This document shows positions 34,039 through 42,745 of a stretch of 64,000 nucleotides of DNA, piece by piece; the first letter of the stretch is position 1; every line of letters starts with the position of its first letter. The position numbers were made by a program, and so were the translations under genes. The stretch comes from G016756615 sp035556195 (GTDB lineage: Bacteria; Pseudomonadota; Alphaproteobacteria; Rhizobiales; Rhizobiaceae). The stretch spans positions 62,001 to 126,000 of the forward strand of contig DATMFK010000060.1 of assembly GCA_035556195.1 (NCBI GenBank), in the 5' to 3' direction. Below the pieces are notes generated by a model, which ran no database searches, was not told the DNA's origin, and saw only the letters and a list, made by a program, of their open reading frames with translations.

Positions 34039-35052
34039 TCAGGTGGCATCGGCCGCGATAAGTACTTTGCATTGCGTGGTGCGGCGCCGGAGTCCCTCGA
34101 AGACCTCGGGCACGTCTCCGAAGCCGATCCGGCCGGTTATCAGGGCCTGCGGGCGATAGCGGCCGGGTCCCAGCGCGCCGAGCGCCGTCTCGAACTCGGC
34201 CATGTTGAAGAATACGGCGAAGATCAGCTGGATTTCCTTGGAGAGTGCCGCGAAAGGGTCCCACTCGTCGCCACCGACGCAGAGGCCGACGCCGACCACC
34301 GTTCCGTGGTTCCGCACCAACCCGCAGGCGAAGTCGATGAGGCGGCGTTTGCCGACGCATTCGAAGACGATGTCGGGCTCGCCGCCGCTCTTGGTGCGGA
34401 ACTCGTCAGCCAGGCCAGGGCCGGACAGCGCAAAGCCCGTAGCGCCTATGGCCGTGGCGCGTTCTTCCTGATGGCGATTGATGTCCGCGACGATCACGTC
34501 GCGGGCGCCGTGCCGCCGGGCCCAGAAGGCCACCAGCAGTCCGATCGGTCCGGCGCCGAGGATCAGCACGCGATCCCCCGGCTTGAGCCCGGACCGCATC
34601 ACGCAGTGGAGCGCCACGGCGACCGGCTCGGCGAGCGCCCCCTCGGCCGTGGGGAGGTCGTCGGGGAGAATTCGGCACTGGCGGGCGGCAACGGTGGTGA
34701 ACTCCGCATAGCCGCCGCCGATCAGCCGCATCTCCTCGCACCATGCGGGCTCGCCGCGCCGGCAATTGTCGCACTGGCCACAGCCGCGCATCGGTGCCAC
34801 CGCCACCCGGTCGCCCGGCTTGAGCTCGGATACTGCGCTGCCGCAACGCACGACCTCGCCCGCGAATTCATGGCCGAGCACGTCATACTGCTTCAGGCCG
34901 AACGTCTTGGGGTCCTCGGTCATGTGCAGGTCGGAGCCGCAGATGCCGCAGGCGGCGATCCTGAGGAGGACCTCGTCCTGGGCCGGTTCCGGCACGGCGA
35001 GTTCGCCGACGGTGAGGGGCAGTCCGACGCTGTCGAAAAGTACGGCCTTCAT
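34039..35052 (-). CDS. Zinc-dependent medium-chain alcohol dehydrogenase
   Basis: 337 residues from the ATG overlapping the LivM-like stop (ATGA). Catalytic zinc ligands are in ACGICGSDLHM and VLGHEFAGEVV. The structural zinc lobe is complete (GCGQCDNCRRGEPAWC). The NAD-binding turn is ILGAGPIGLLVAFWA. It belongs to the threonine/sorbitol/aryl-alcohol branch. Its operon suggests oxidation of a side-chain alcohol of the imported aromatic compound, but the substrate cannot be read from the sequence. Confidence 0.87.
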   Translation of the reverse strand: MKAVLFDSVGLPLTVGELAVPEPAQDEVLLRIAACGICGSDLHMTEDPKTFGLKQYDVLGHEFAGEVVRCGSAVSELKPGDRVAVAPMRGCGQCDNCRRGEPAWCEEMRLIGGGYAEFTTVAARQCRILPDDLPTAEGALAEPVAVALHCVMRSGLKPGDRVLILGAGPIGLLVAFWARRHGARDVIVADINRHQEERATAIGATGFALSGPGLADEFRTKSGGEPDIVFECVGKRRLIDFACGLVRNHGTVVGVGLCVGGDEWDPFAALSKEIQLIFAVFFNMAEFETALGALGPGRYRPQALITGRIGFGDVPEVFEGLRRRTTQCKVLIAADAT

Positions 35053-36083
35053 GTCCGGTCCTCCATCAATTTTCGGCGCGTCGGGAACCAGGGTGCGTCG
35101 ACCACCTTGCAGATCAAGCCCCACAGGCCGCCGCGGGCGAAGAGCGCCATGAACAGTGTCAGAAGGCCCAGCACCACGAGATAGGTCGCGCCGAACTGGC
35201 CGAACCAGCGTTCAGCGAAGAAGTAGACGAGTGCTCCGATCAGCACGCCTTCGAGCGAACCCAGGCCCCCCACCATGACGATGAAGATCGCGATATTGGC
35301 CCAGTTGGGATCATAGGCGGAGGGCGGGGTGATGCGCAGTTGCGCCATGAAGTAGATCGCACCCGCGAGGCCGGTGCCTACGGCCGCCGCGACCCAGATC
35401 AGGAATCTCAGCCGGCTGACGTTGACGCCTTGGCTCGCCGCGGCCACGGGGTTGTCGCGCATGGCGATCAGCGCCAGGCCGTAGCGCGATCGAAGCAGGA
35501 GATAGCTGCCGCCGACCGTGACCAGGAGCATCAGCGCGCAGAGCAGCGAAACCCCGACGGCACGCTCGGTCGGGGAGTAGGTGGTCATCACGCGCAGGCT
35601 CATGCCGGCGCCGGCATTGACATAGCCGAACACCGAGGTGGCGAGCCGCATCACCTCGGCGACGACCCAGGTGCCGATGGCGAAATAGGGTCCATCGAGC
35701 CGGTGCAGCAGGCCGTAGGTGGGAATTGCGAGCAGCGCCGGAGCGATCATCGCCAGGACCACGGCAATGAAGGGATTGATGCCCCAGAGCTGCGCCATGA
35801 TGAACATGGCGTAGGCGGCAACCCCGACAAAAGCCTGCTGGCCGACGGAGACAAGGCCGGCATAGCCTGCAAGCAGGTTCCACATCTGCGCGACTGCGAT
35901 GTAGCAGCAGAGTTCCACCACGTCCCGGATCAACCCTTGGCTCGCCCAGAGCGGCATAGAGGCGACTGTCAGGAGCACTGCGATCCCGAGTGCCATCGCG
36001 ATGATGCCCGATATCGTCTGGCGCTGGACGCGGACCGGCGGCAGGTCTAGGGCTGCGGCTGTGGCTGCGAGCGTGTGGGTCAC
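35049..36083 (-). CDS. Liv-type ABC transporter permease (LivM-like), operon II
   Basis: 344 residues from a GTG (36081-36083). Signature segments QMWNLLAGYAGLVSVGQQAF, YFAIGTWVVAEVMRLA and GGLGSLEGVLIGALVYF match the operon I LivM-like protein. It forms the channel with the LivH-like protein encoded 4 bp upstream. The substrate is probably aromatic. Its stop is coupled to the alcohol dehydrogenase start. Confidence 0.87.
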   Translation of the reverse strand: MTHTLAATAAALDLPPVRVQRQTISGIIAMALGIAVLLTVASMPLWASQGLIRDVVELCCYIAVAQMWNLLAGYAGLVSVGQQAFVGVAAYAMFIMAQLWGINPFIAVVLAMIAPALLAIPTYGLLHRLDGPYFAIGTWVVAEVMRLATSVFGYVNAGAGMSLRVMTTYSPTERAVGVSLLCALMLLVTVGGSYLLLRSRYGLALIAMRDNPVAAASQGVNVSRLRFLIWVAAAVGTGLAGAIYFMAQLRITPPSAYDPNWANIAIFIVMVGGLGSLEGVLIGALVYFFAERWFGQFGATYLVVLGLLTLFMALFARGGLWGLICKVVDAPWFPTRRKLMEDRT

Positions 36084-36087
36084 GATC

Positions 36088-36945
36088 TCAATCCTTTCCG
36101 AGGAAGCCCTGCGGACGCAGTGCGAGGATGATCAGGAAAACGAGATGACCGGCGAGGATGCCGAAGCCGGGATCGATGCGGAAACCGATGGACTGGCTGA
36201 TGCCGAGCACCATGGCGCCGGTGAAGGCGCCCCAGATCGAGCCCATCCCGCCGATGATGACCGCCTCGAAGGCGTAGATCAGCTGGAAGGCGCCGTCGGC
36301 CGGAGACACTGTCGACCGCATCGACTGGAAGACCGCCGCGAATCCGAGGATCGCCACGGCAAGCGCCGTCGCGCCGGCATAGACATTCCCGGGGTTCACG
36401 CCAGCCATTGCCGCTGCCTCGACATCGGCGGACGCCGCGCGCAGGGACCGGCCGAAGCGGGAGTAGCGTATCGTGCTCGCGAGCCCGGCGGTCAGGACCG
36501 TTGCGGTGACCAGCACAATGACAGGAAGCACTCCGACGAAGAGCGGTCCGACCTGGAACGAGGCCTGGGCGATGCCCCCGCTCGGGAGCGAACGCGTATC
36601 CGCCGACCACACCTGCAACATCGCGTTCTGCAGCGCGATCGAGAGGCCGAAGGTCGCAATCAGGGAGGGCAGGGGATCGGCGCCCACCACCCGGTTCAGG
36701 ATTAGCCGCTGCAGGATGACGCCGATGATCGCCCCGAGAGCCACGAGAACCACGAGCACCGACAACGGGCCGAGCGAGAAGGTGCTGGCGAGGCTGATGC
36801 CGACCAGCGCCAGAAGGATCATCAGATCGCCATGGGTGATGTTGACGATGCGCATCACCCCGAACATCAGCGCCATGCCGAGGGCATATTGCGCGTAGAG
36901 ACCTCCGAGGAGGACGCCCTGGACGAGTGCGTCAAGCCACTGCAT
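36088..36945 (-). CDS. Liv-type ABC transporter permease (LivH-like), operon II
   Basis: 285 residues from the ATG at 36943-36945, which has a GGAG site and overlaps the LivF-like gene by 14 bp. About eight helices and the LivH signature (QGVLLGGLYAQYALGMALMF, MRIVNITHGDLMILLAL, FEAVIIGGMGSIWGAFTGA). It is a clear paralogue of the operon I LivH-like protein. Confidence 0.87.
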   Translation of the reverse strand: MQWLDALVQGVLLGGLYAQYALGMALMFGVMRIVNITHGDLMILLALVGISLASTFSLGPLSVLVVLVALGAIIGVILQRLILNRVVGADPLPSLIATFGLSIALQNAMLQVWSADTRSLPSGGIAQASFQVGPLFVGVLPVIVLVTATVLTAGLASTIRYSRFGRSLRAASADVEAAAMAGVNPGNVYAGATALAVAILGFAAVFQSMRSTVSPADGAFQLIYAFEAVIIGGMGSIWGAFTGAMVLGISQSIGFRIDPGFGILAGHLVFLIILALRPQGFLGKD

Positions 36946-37663
36946 GGGATGCTCCGAAATAGGCTTCGCCAATCGCCTCGCGGGACATGTCCGCGGATCG
37001 TCCGGTCAGCGTGACGCGACCCTCCAGCATGCAATAGAGCCGGTTCGAGGCCGACTGCGCGAGGCCGACATCCTGCTCGACCAGCACAACAGCGGTGCCG
37101 TTTCGGGATATGGACGGGATGGACTGGTAGATTTCACGGACCACCTTGGGCGCAAGTCCGAGGCTGATCTCGTCGCAGAGCAGCAGCCGCGGTTGGTTGA
37201 GCAGTGCCCGGCCGATGGCGACCATCTGCTGCTGGCCACCCGAGAGAGACTGGACCAGCACGCCCTGCTTCTCCTTGAGGATCGGGAACAGCGCATAGAC
37301 GCGTTCCAGCGTCCAGGCCTCGCCGCGCGAGGATGCGGCATGGTCCATGGCGACGCGCAGATTGTCGACGACCGACATGCCCGCGAAGAGCCGCCGGCCC
37401 TCCGGCACGATGGCGACGCCCTCGGCCACCATTCGGTGGGGCTGGCTGCCGCCGACCGGCCGGCCGTTCAGGCGCACCATGTCGGGCGCCACGCGCAGCA
37501 GCCCCATGATCGACTTCAAGAGCGTGGATTTGCCGGCGCCGTTCGCGCCGATCAGGGCCACGACCTCGCCTTCGGCGATCTCGAAATCGACGCCATAGAG
37601 AGCCTGGAAGTCTCCGTAGCGGGCCTGGAGCCCGTGTGTAGAGAGAAGCGCCGGACCCGTCAT
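36932..37663 (-). CDS. Liv-type ABC transporter ATPase (LivF-like), operon II
   Basis: 243 residues. Walker A GANGAGKST, signature LSGGQQQMVAIGRAL and Walker B LLLCDEISLGLAP are intact. The ATG overlaps the LivG-like stop (ATGA). It powers the operon II importer and is close in sequence to the operon I LivF-like protein. Confidence 0.9.
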   Translation of the reverse strand: MTGPALLSTHGLQARYGDFQALYGVDFEIAEGEVVALIGANGAGKSTLLKSIMGLLRVAPDMVRLNGRPVGGSQPHRMVAEGVAIVPEGRRLFAGMSVVDNLRVAMDHAASSRGEAWTLERVYALFPILKEKQGVLVQSLSGGQQQMVAIGRALLNQPRLLLCDEISLGLAPKVVREIYQSIPSISRNGTAVVLVEQDVGLAQSASNRLYCMLEGRVTLTGRSADMSREAIGEAYFGASHAVA

Positions 37664-38385
37664 GCCTCGATCCCCATATAGACCCGCCGGACCTCCGGGT
37701 TCTTGATGACCTCGTCGGGCATGCCTTCGGCGATCTTCTCGCCGAAGTTCAGCACGATGATCCGGTCGGCGACCGCCAGCAGGGCATGCAGGACATGCTC
37801 GATCCAGATGATCGTCACGCCGCGATTGCGAATGCGGCGGATCAGCTGGACGAGAGCCTTGCCCTCCTCGTCGGTCAGCCCGCCGGCAATCTCGTCGAGA
37901 AGGAGAAGGCTGGGGCTCGAGGCGAGCGCTCGAGCCAGTTCCAGCCGCTTGCGATCCAGCAGCGTCAGCGATCCCGCCGAGCGGTTCGCCTTGTCCGACA
38001 GCTCGCAGTCACGCAGAATCTGCGCGCAAAGAGCATAGCTCGCAGCCTCGGAGCGCCCGCCGCCGAATGTCGCGGCGACGAGCAGGTTCTCGAATGTCGA
38101 CATACCGACATAGGGACGCGGGATCTGGTAGGTGCGGCCGATGCCGATCTTGCACCGGGAATAGGGCGGCTGCCCAACGAGACGTTGGCCGGCGAAGACC
38201 AATTCGCCGGCGTCGTTCCTCAGATCGCCGCTGATGAGGTTGAAGAGCGTGGTCTTTCCCGCCCCGTTGGGGCCGAGAACACCGAGCACCTCACCGCTCC
38301 GGACATCAAAGCTGATGTCGTGCAGAACGCGCAGGGCGCCGAAGGACTTGCTCAATCCTCTCGCTTCAAGCAATACGCCGTCCAA
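37660..38385 (-). CDS. Liv-type ABC transporter ATPase (LivG-like), operon II
   Basis: 241 residues from a TTG start at 38383-38385 with a well-placed GGAGGAG. Walker A is GPNGAGKTT and Walker B is LLLLDEIAGGL. The signature is AGSLTLLDRKRLELARAL, non-canonical in the same way as in operon I. The rare TTG start and the hairpin just upstream both point to reduced expression relative to the binding protein. Confidence 0.88.
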   Translation of the reverse strand: MDGVLLEARGLSKSFGALRVLHDISFDVRSGEVLGVLGPNGAGKTTLFNLISGDLRNDAGELVFAGQRLVGQPPYSRCKIGIGRTYQIPRPYVGMSTFENLLVAATFGGGRSEAASYALCAQILRDCELSDKANRSAGSLTLLDRKRLELARALASSPSLLLLDEIAGGLTDEEGKALVQLIRRIRNRGVTIIWIEHVLHALLAVADRIIVLNFGEKIAEGMPDEVIKNPEVRRVYMGIEA

Positions 38386-38401
38386 TATGCTCCTCCGCTC
38401 C

Positions 38402-38442
38402 GAACCGAGGCAGGCGGGAACTCCTGCCTGCCGGTCCGGTTC
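38402..38442 (-). promoter_or_regulatory. Intercistronic hairpin after binding-protein gene, operon II
   Basis: GAACCG + GGCAGGC pair with GCCTGCC + CGGTTC around a 10-nt loop, with small internal bulges. It occupies the gap between the binding-protein and LivG-like genes, the same place as the operon I hairpin at 26993-27024. Confidence 0.7.
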
Positions 38443-38487
38443 TCCTACCCTCGGGATACTTCCGGATGTTCCGGCGGCCGAAGCCGC

Positions 38488-39786
38488 TCAGCTCGCCCAA
38501 GGGAGCAGCTTCATCTTCTGCTCGGGTTCGAAGAGCTTGTTGACGGTATTGTCGACGATCTTCAGGTCATAGGGCCATTTCTCGCCCTTCTCCCACTGGC
38601 CGCCGAAAATCGGAGTGGTGGACACGTTCTTGTGCGGACCGCTCGAAAAATCGACCTTGCCGATGAGCGTGTCGAGCTTGGTGGCCACGATCGCATCGCG
38701 GTTCGCCTCGCGGTCGAGCGGATTGGCGGAGCGCTTGAGGACGTCGAGCGCCACTTCCCAGATCGCATGGCTGTAGCCGAGCGGCTGGGTCCACTGCTTC
38801 TTGGTCTCGCTTTCCCACTGGTCGGCAATATCGCGGCTCACCTGTCCGGTCAGCGTGGACTTGAAGGGGAAGGCCGGAGTCCACCAGACTTCCGACGACA
38901 TGCCATCGCCGAGCGGTCCGAGCGCCTGGACGCCTCCGGCGAAGAGTAGCGCCGCGGCGACCGTCACCGCCTTGGGCTTGTAGCCCTGCTGGGCGCATTG
39001 GTTGATGAAGGTCTTCAGGTCGTCCGGATAGGTGATGCCGCCGACGATCTCGCAGCCGGCTGACTTGAAGGCGTTGATCTGCGCGGAATAGTCGTTGGTA
39101 CGTGGCTGGAAAAAGCCGGGGACGACGATCTCGAAACCGGCCTTCTGCGTCGGCGCCGGCAGGCCATAGTCGTTGTTGCCCCAGGTCTCGCCGTCGGCAT
39201 TCTGCGGGAACAGCATGCCGACCTTGCGGTTGGTGTCGATGGTGTTCCACAGGCCCACGAAGGTGTTGAGCGCCTCATCGAGGCCCCAGAAGAAATGGTA
39301 CGTCCAAGTGAACGGCTTGTCCTGGCCGCCCCGCGGAAAGATGATCGCCTGCCAGGGGGCCCCGGTAGAGACGCAGGGGCACTCGTAGAGCTCCGCCTGA
39401 TCGGCCGAGGGGCTCACCGTGTCGGTCGTCGAGGCCGGCAGGATGAGATGAACACCGTCGTTCAGGATGAGGTCACCGGCCACTTCCGCGGCTCGGTTGG
39501 GATCGGACTGGCTGTCGCGAACCAGGATTTCAACGTCGTACTTGCCCGCGGGTGTTTCGAAGCCGTCCTTGAGCAAAGTCTTGATCTTGTCCGCAGCCCA
39601 TCCGTCCGTCTCGCCGAAGAGCGCGAGCGGGCCTGTCGCCGGCGTCACGAAACCGATCTTGATCGTGCCGGCTGTCTGTGCCCGGGCAACCAGCGGAGCG
39701 CCGAGCGCCGATGCGGCAAGTCCTGCACCCACGCCTTTGAGCAGCGTCCGGCGTGAGGGTCGTGCGATTTTCGTGTTCAGGTCCAC
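38488..39786 (-). CDS. Liv-type periplasmic substrate-binding protein, operon II
   Basis: 432 residues from a GTG with a GGAGGAG site. A Tat-type signal (RRTLLKGVGAGLAASALGAP) ends near ARAQT. The mature part is a type I binding protein: IKIGFVTPATGPLALFGETD, AAEVAGDLILNDGVHLILPA and VGMLFPQNADGETWGNNDYG. It is a paralogue of the operon I binding protein. Hairpins flank the gene on both sides (39836-39862 and 38402-38442), which could isolate and stabilise its message. Confidence 0.88.
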   Translation of the reverse strand: MDLNTKIARPSRRTLLKGVGAGLAASALGAPLVARAQTAGTIKIGFVTPATGPLALFGETDGWAADKIKTLLKDGFETPAGKYDVEILVRDSQSDPNRAAEVAGDLILNDGVHLILPASTTDTVSPSADQAELYECPCVSTGAPWQAIIFPRGGQDKPFTWTYHFFWGLDEALNTFVGLWNTIDTNRKVGMLFPQNADGETWGNNDYGLPAPTQKAGFEIVVPGFFQPRTNDYSAQINAFKSAGCEIVGGITYPDDLKTFINQCAQQGYKPKAVTVAAALLFAGGVQALGPLGDGMSSEVWWTPAFPFKSTLTGQVSRDIADQWESETKKQWTQPLGYSHAIWEVALDVLKRSANPLDREANRDAIVATKLDTLIGKVDFSSGPHKNVSTTPIFGGQWEKGEKWPYDLKIVDNTVNKLFEPEQKMKLLPWAS

Positions 39787-39835
39787 CTTGGTCTCCTCCC
39801 TCTGGTGTCTTGTGGTCTACACGCGTTTTGAGCGA

Positions 39836-39862
39836 TGGCCGGCCGTTCCTCCCTGCCGGCCA
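39836..39862 (-). promoter_or_regulatory. Hairpin between SDR and binding-protein genes
   Basis: Perfect 8-bp stem TGGCCGGC / GCCGGCCA with an 11-nt loop in the 81-bp gap of operon II. It is probably an mRNA-processing or partial termination structure. Confidence 0.55.
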
Positions 39863-39867
39863 CCACA

Positions 39868-40686
39868 TCACTTGATGCGGTTCATCGAACCCCCGTCGAT
39901 GACGATCCGGCTTCCTGTCACGTAGGACGAGCAGGGCGAGGCCAGGTAGAGCGCGAGGCCCTTGATGTCCTCCGGGTCGCCGATCCGGCCGATCAGCGAC
40001 TGTTCCTCGAAGGCCTTGCGGTCCGCCGGGATCCTGAGGCGGCCGCCGGCTATGTTTGTCATGAACGGGCCGGGCGAGATGCAGTTGATGAGGATGCCGA
40101 ACATGCCCAGTTCCATCGCCATTTGGCGCACGAAATGGTCGACGCCGGCTTTTGCGGGCATGTAGGGCGTGCCCACGATCGCCTCGTTGATCTGGGCGGC
40201 GATTGACGACGTGACGATGATCCGGCCGCCGCCCGACGCCTTCATGTGCCGCGCGGCATGCTTCACGGTCGTGTAGACGGATGTCAGGTTGACCTCGATC
40301 ACCCGATCCCAGTGATCGTCGTCGAGAACGTCGATCGCGCCTTCGGGGATGCGCTCGCCGGTTGTCGACAAGAAGCCGGGACCGGCATCGATGCCGGCAT
40401 TGGCGAAGACCACGTCGATCCGGCCGTGGCGCTCGGCCACCGCGTCGAAGGCTTCCTTCATGCGGGGGCGATCGGAGACGTCTATCGCCTGGCCCCAGAC
40501 ATCGCCGCCATTTTCCTTGAGCGCGTCGACCACGGCGTCAAGTTGTTCGGCATTCAGGTCGAAAATGCAGACGCGCGCGCCGTTGTCCGCCATGACCTCC
40601 GCATAAGCGCGCCCAATCCCGCTCGCACCACCGGTCACGATGACCGACTTGCCTCGAACGTCAAACATCTCCTCCAATGTTGGCAT
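39868..40686 (-). CDS. Short-chain dehydrogenase/reductase
   Basis: 272 residues from the ATG at 40684-40686 with GGGAGGA upstream. The cofactor motif is SVIVTGGASGIGRAYAEVMA, followed by FANAGID. The catalytic Ser and Tyr/Lys are in VTSSIAAQINEAI and YMPAK, so it looks active. DLNAEQ after the second strand suggests NAD preference. It is the first gene of operon II and probably oxidises an alcohol or dihydrodiol of the aromatic substrate. Confidence 0.88.
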   Translation of the reverse strand: MPTLEEMFDVRGKSVIVTGGASGIGRAYAEVMADNGARVCIFDLNAEQLDAVVDALKENGGDVWGQAIDVSDRPRMKEAFDAVAERHGRIDVVFANAGIDAGPGFLSTTGERIPEGAIDVLDDDHWDRVIEVNLTSVYTTVKHAARHMKASGGGRIIVTSSIAAQINEAIVGTPYMPAKAGVDHFVRQMAMELGMFGILINCISPGPFMTNIAGGRLRIPADRKAFEEQSLIGRIGDPEDIKGLALYLASPCSSYVTGSRIVIDGGSMNRIK

Positions 40687-41087
40687 TTCCGTCCTCCCTA
40701 ATATGAGCACGCTAACGGCGCCGGCTTCGGTCTTCGATAATTTCTTTCAAAGTTAGTATAATGGTTTGGTATGTATGGCCCGGGCGGGTGCTTGCTCCGT
40801 GGCTTCGGTCGGCCTCGCGGCCGCATGCCAAGGCTCAGAGGGCGTACGGCGTGCCGCGCGAATAGCGGACAGGCGAAGGCGTGAATCCCTTGGGAACTGA
40901 CAACGTCACTCCCGGGAGCCCGTCGAGTGTTCTCCCCCATTCTCACACGCGCTGGCTGATCGCTTCGTGCAGAACTTCGCCAGGAACGTGCAGGGCATGC
41001 TCTCCGGAGGCGGCTAATGTGAGCACCGTCGCGTAGTCCGCACCAGTTCGGTGGATCGTCACGACGGGTTTGCAGAGGGAGGGAAGC
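40687..41087. other. Divergent promoter region between operon II and the 41-45 kb unit
   Basis: 401 bp without a convincing gene. The left end carries the operon II promoter tract and LysR site C; the right end ends in GAGGGAGGG, the ribosome site of the exported-protein gene. CTCCCGGGAG (about 40912-40921) is a small palindrome. A long leftward open frame that crosses this region is the shadow of the gene starting at 41088. Confidence 0.6.
40736..40772. promoter_or_regulatory. Operon II control region with T-N11-A site C
   Basis: ATAATGGTTTGGTAT at 40758-40772 shares T-N11-A and the TTGNTAT right half with sites A and B. GATAATTTCTTTC at 40736-40748 matches the operon I tract at 12 of 13 positions and lies at the same 22-bp spacing. 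The tract is 50 bp from the operon II start, against 45 bp in operon I. No LysR gene is adjacent, so one of the two LysR paralogues probably acts here. Confidence 0.65.
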
Positions 41088-42626
41088 ATGGGTCCAGCTT
41101 GCAGGAGTCTGGTGAATACGGTCTCCGCGATGGTCTTGACAGTCGCAAGCTTGTCGATGGCCGCAGCGCAGCAGGGAGGCGTGGCGGCCGGCGGCGCACC
41201 GGCAGCCAAAGAGGAGCCGAGATGTGGCCAGCCCGGCTACGCCGGTCCGACCGACGGCAAGATCAACAACGAGAGCAATGACGGCAGGGGCCCCGGCGCG
41301 ACGACCGACATCGGAGGCCCCGGCCAGACTGCGGGCCGCGGTGCGCCCGTTCTGGCCTATGCCGAACCGGTCGGCGCCGGTGGACCGGGCGCCGATGGGG
41401 CCGCGGTGCGCCCCCCGCAGCCGGAATCGGCCACGCGAGACCGCAGCCCGGGGGCGCCCTGTGTCATCGCTGCCCAGAACGGCAAGGTGCCGGAAGACAT
41501 CAAGCCGCTGCCGCTCGATCTCTTCACCTCGAAGGATTTCTACGAGGATCGGGAGCTCTGGTCGAACCCGCTCTACTTCCGCTGCAACAGCCCGATGGCG
41601 CTGGAGTCTCAGTGGGGTGCCTATGGCACGGCCATCATCGGCGACAACCCGCCCGGCTCCGGCGCATGGGGGTTCTGCGATCGCGACTACCCCCGCGAAG
41701 CCATCGTCAGCCCCTATGCCTTCAAGACCGCCAAGGAGCACTACGAGGCGCTTCTCACTGAAGCCAAGGCCAAGGGCGGGCCGAGCCAGCACAGTTGGGA
41801 GACCATGCCGGACTGGAGCGGCCGATATCAGGAAAACAATGCGGGCTTGCCGCAGTGGTTTCATATGAATATCAACCAGACGTCCACCATCCTCTCGCTT
41901 CTGACGCCGGAGTATCAGAAGCGGGCGGTGCAGGACCACTACCACCAGGCCAATACGAACGCCGCGCAGTGGCCGTCCCAATATTGCTGGCCGGAGGGCC
42001 TCTTGCGCTGGTGGTCGCAGCCGGCCGTCCGCACCTACGATCTGATCATGCATCCGGCCCGTGTCCAGTGGCACGCCGGCGTGGCCGACAACTTCATGCG
42101 GCAGATCCAGATTGGCGCGACGATGAAGGAAGACGGCGCGATTCCCCGGCTCGGCCAGGATGTGCCGCGCTGGTACGGTGAGACTGTCGGCTTCTGGGAC
42201 GGAGACGCCCTCATCTCCTGGACGTCCAATGTCCAGGGGTGGAGAACGCATTCTGCATTCGAGCACTCGAACCAGCTGCAGGTCGTGGAGATCTATACCC
42301 CGCGTAACGATGCCCAAGGAAAATTCCTCGGCGTCGAGCATGAGTCGATCTTCTATGATCCGGAAGCCTTGGTTCAGCCGGTTCGCATGGTTCGCTTCTA
42401 CGAGAAGATGGGCGATCTGAACAAAGTCGATCCGTATGTCTTCATCGAGTGCGTCCAAACCATCTATCCCGTCGCGGGCAGGGCAACGCCGCTGACTCCT
42501 GGTGCGACATACGAGGCCGAAGTCCTCGACATGTTCGGACGCCCTTGGGCTCATATCTGGGAGAAGTACTGGGAGACCGGCATGAAGCGGCCGGAGGAAG
42601 GTGAAGGACTGTTCGGCTTCGACTGA
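41088..42626 (+). CDS. Large exported protein of unknown function
   Basis: 512 residues from the ATG at 41088 behind GAGGGAGGGAAGC. A signal peptide ends near MAAAQQ. A Gly/Pro/Ala-rich linker follows to about residue 130, with cysteines at PRCGQPGY and GAPCVIA. The remainder is a globular domain rich in Trp, Tyr and Asn (DLFTSKDFYEDRELW, QWPSQYCWPEGLLRWW). A block RWYGETVGFWDGDALISWTS is typical of uncharacterised exported proteins that I recall next to DUF6152 genes, and one follows here. No enzyme motif is recognised. It may bind or process a hydrophobic substrate outside the cytoplasm. Confidence 0.72.
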   Translation: MGPACRSLVNTVSAMVLTVASLSMAAAQQGGVAAGGAPAAKEEPRCGQPGYAGPTDGKINNESNDGRGPGATTDIGGPGQTAGRGAPVLAYAEPVGAGGPGADGAAVRPPQPESATRDRSPGAPCVIAAQNGKVPEDIKPLPLDLFTSKDFYEDRELWSNPLYFRCNSPMALESQWGAYGTAIIGDNPPGSGAWGFCDRDYPREAIVSPYAFKTAKEHYEALLTEAKAKGGPSQHSWETMPDWSGRYQENNAGLPQWFHMNINQTSTILSLLTPEYQKRAVQDHYHQANTNAAQWPSQYCWPEGLLRWWSQPAVRTYDLIMHPARVQWHAGVADNFMRQIQIGATMKEDGAIPRLGQDVPRWYGETVGFWDGDALISWTSNVQGWRTHSAFEHSNQLQVVEIYTPRNDAQGKFLGVEHESIFYDPEALVQPVRMVRFYEKMGDLNKVDPYVFIECVQTIYPVAGRATPLTPGATYEAEVLDMFGRPWAHIWEKYWETGMKRPEEGEGLFGFD

Positions 42627-42745
42627 GTTGGACGAGTTGAAGGCAAGGGGCCGCGGGTGATCTCGTCCCCTGCCGACGGGCGCCGCAGTCGTGCAGTAGG
42701 GGACTGCCATCGGATTTGTGGGATGGCGCAACGAGGAGGAAATTC

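Noticed and set aside
20943..40686. Liv-type cassettes as genuine branched-chain amino-acid importers
   Set aside because: Both are embedded and translationally coupled within aromatic-degradation operons and use Tat signals on the binding proteins; amino-acid genes are absent. Not strictly excluded.
40698..42731. 677-residue leftward open frame
   Set aside because: It is the antisense shadow of the exported-protein gene at 41088, which has a signal peptide, strong ribosome site and family blocks. The leftward product has none.
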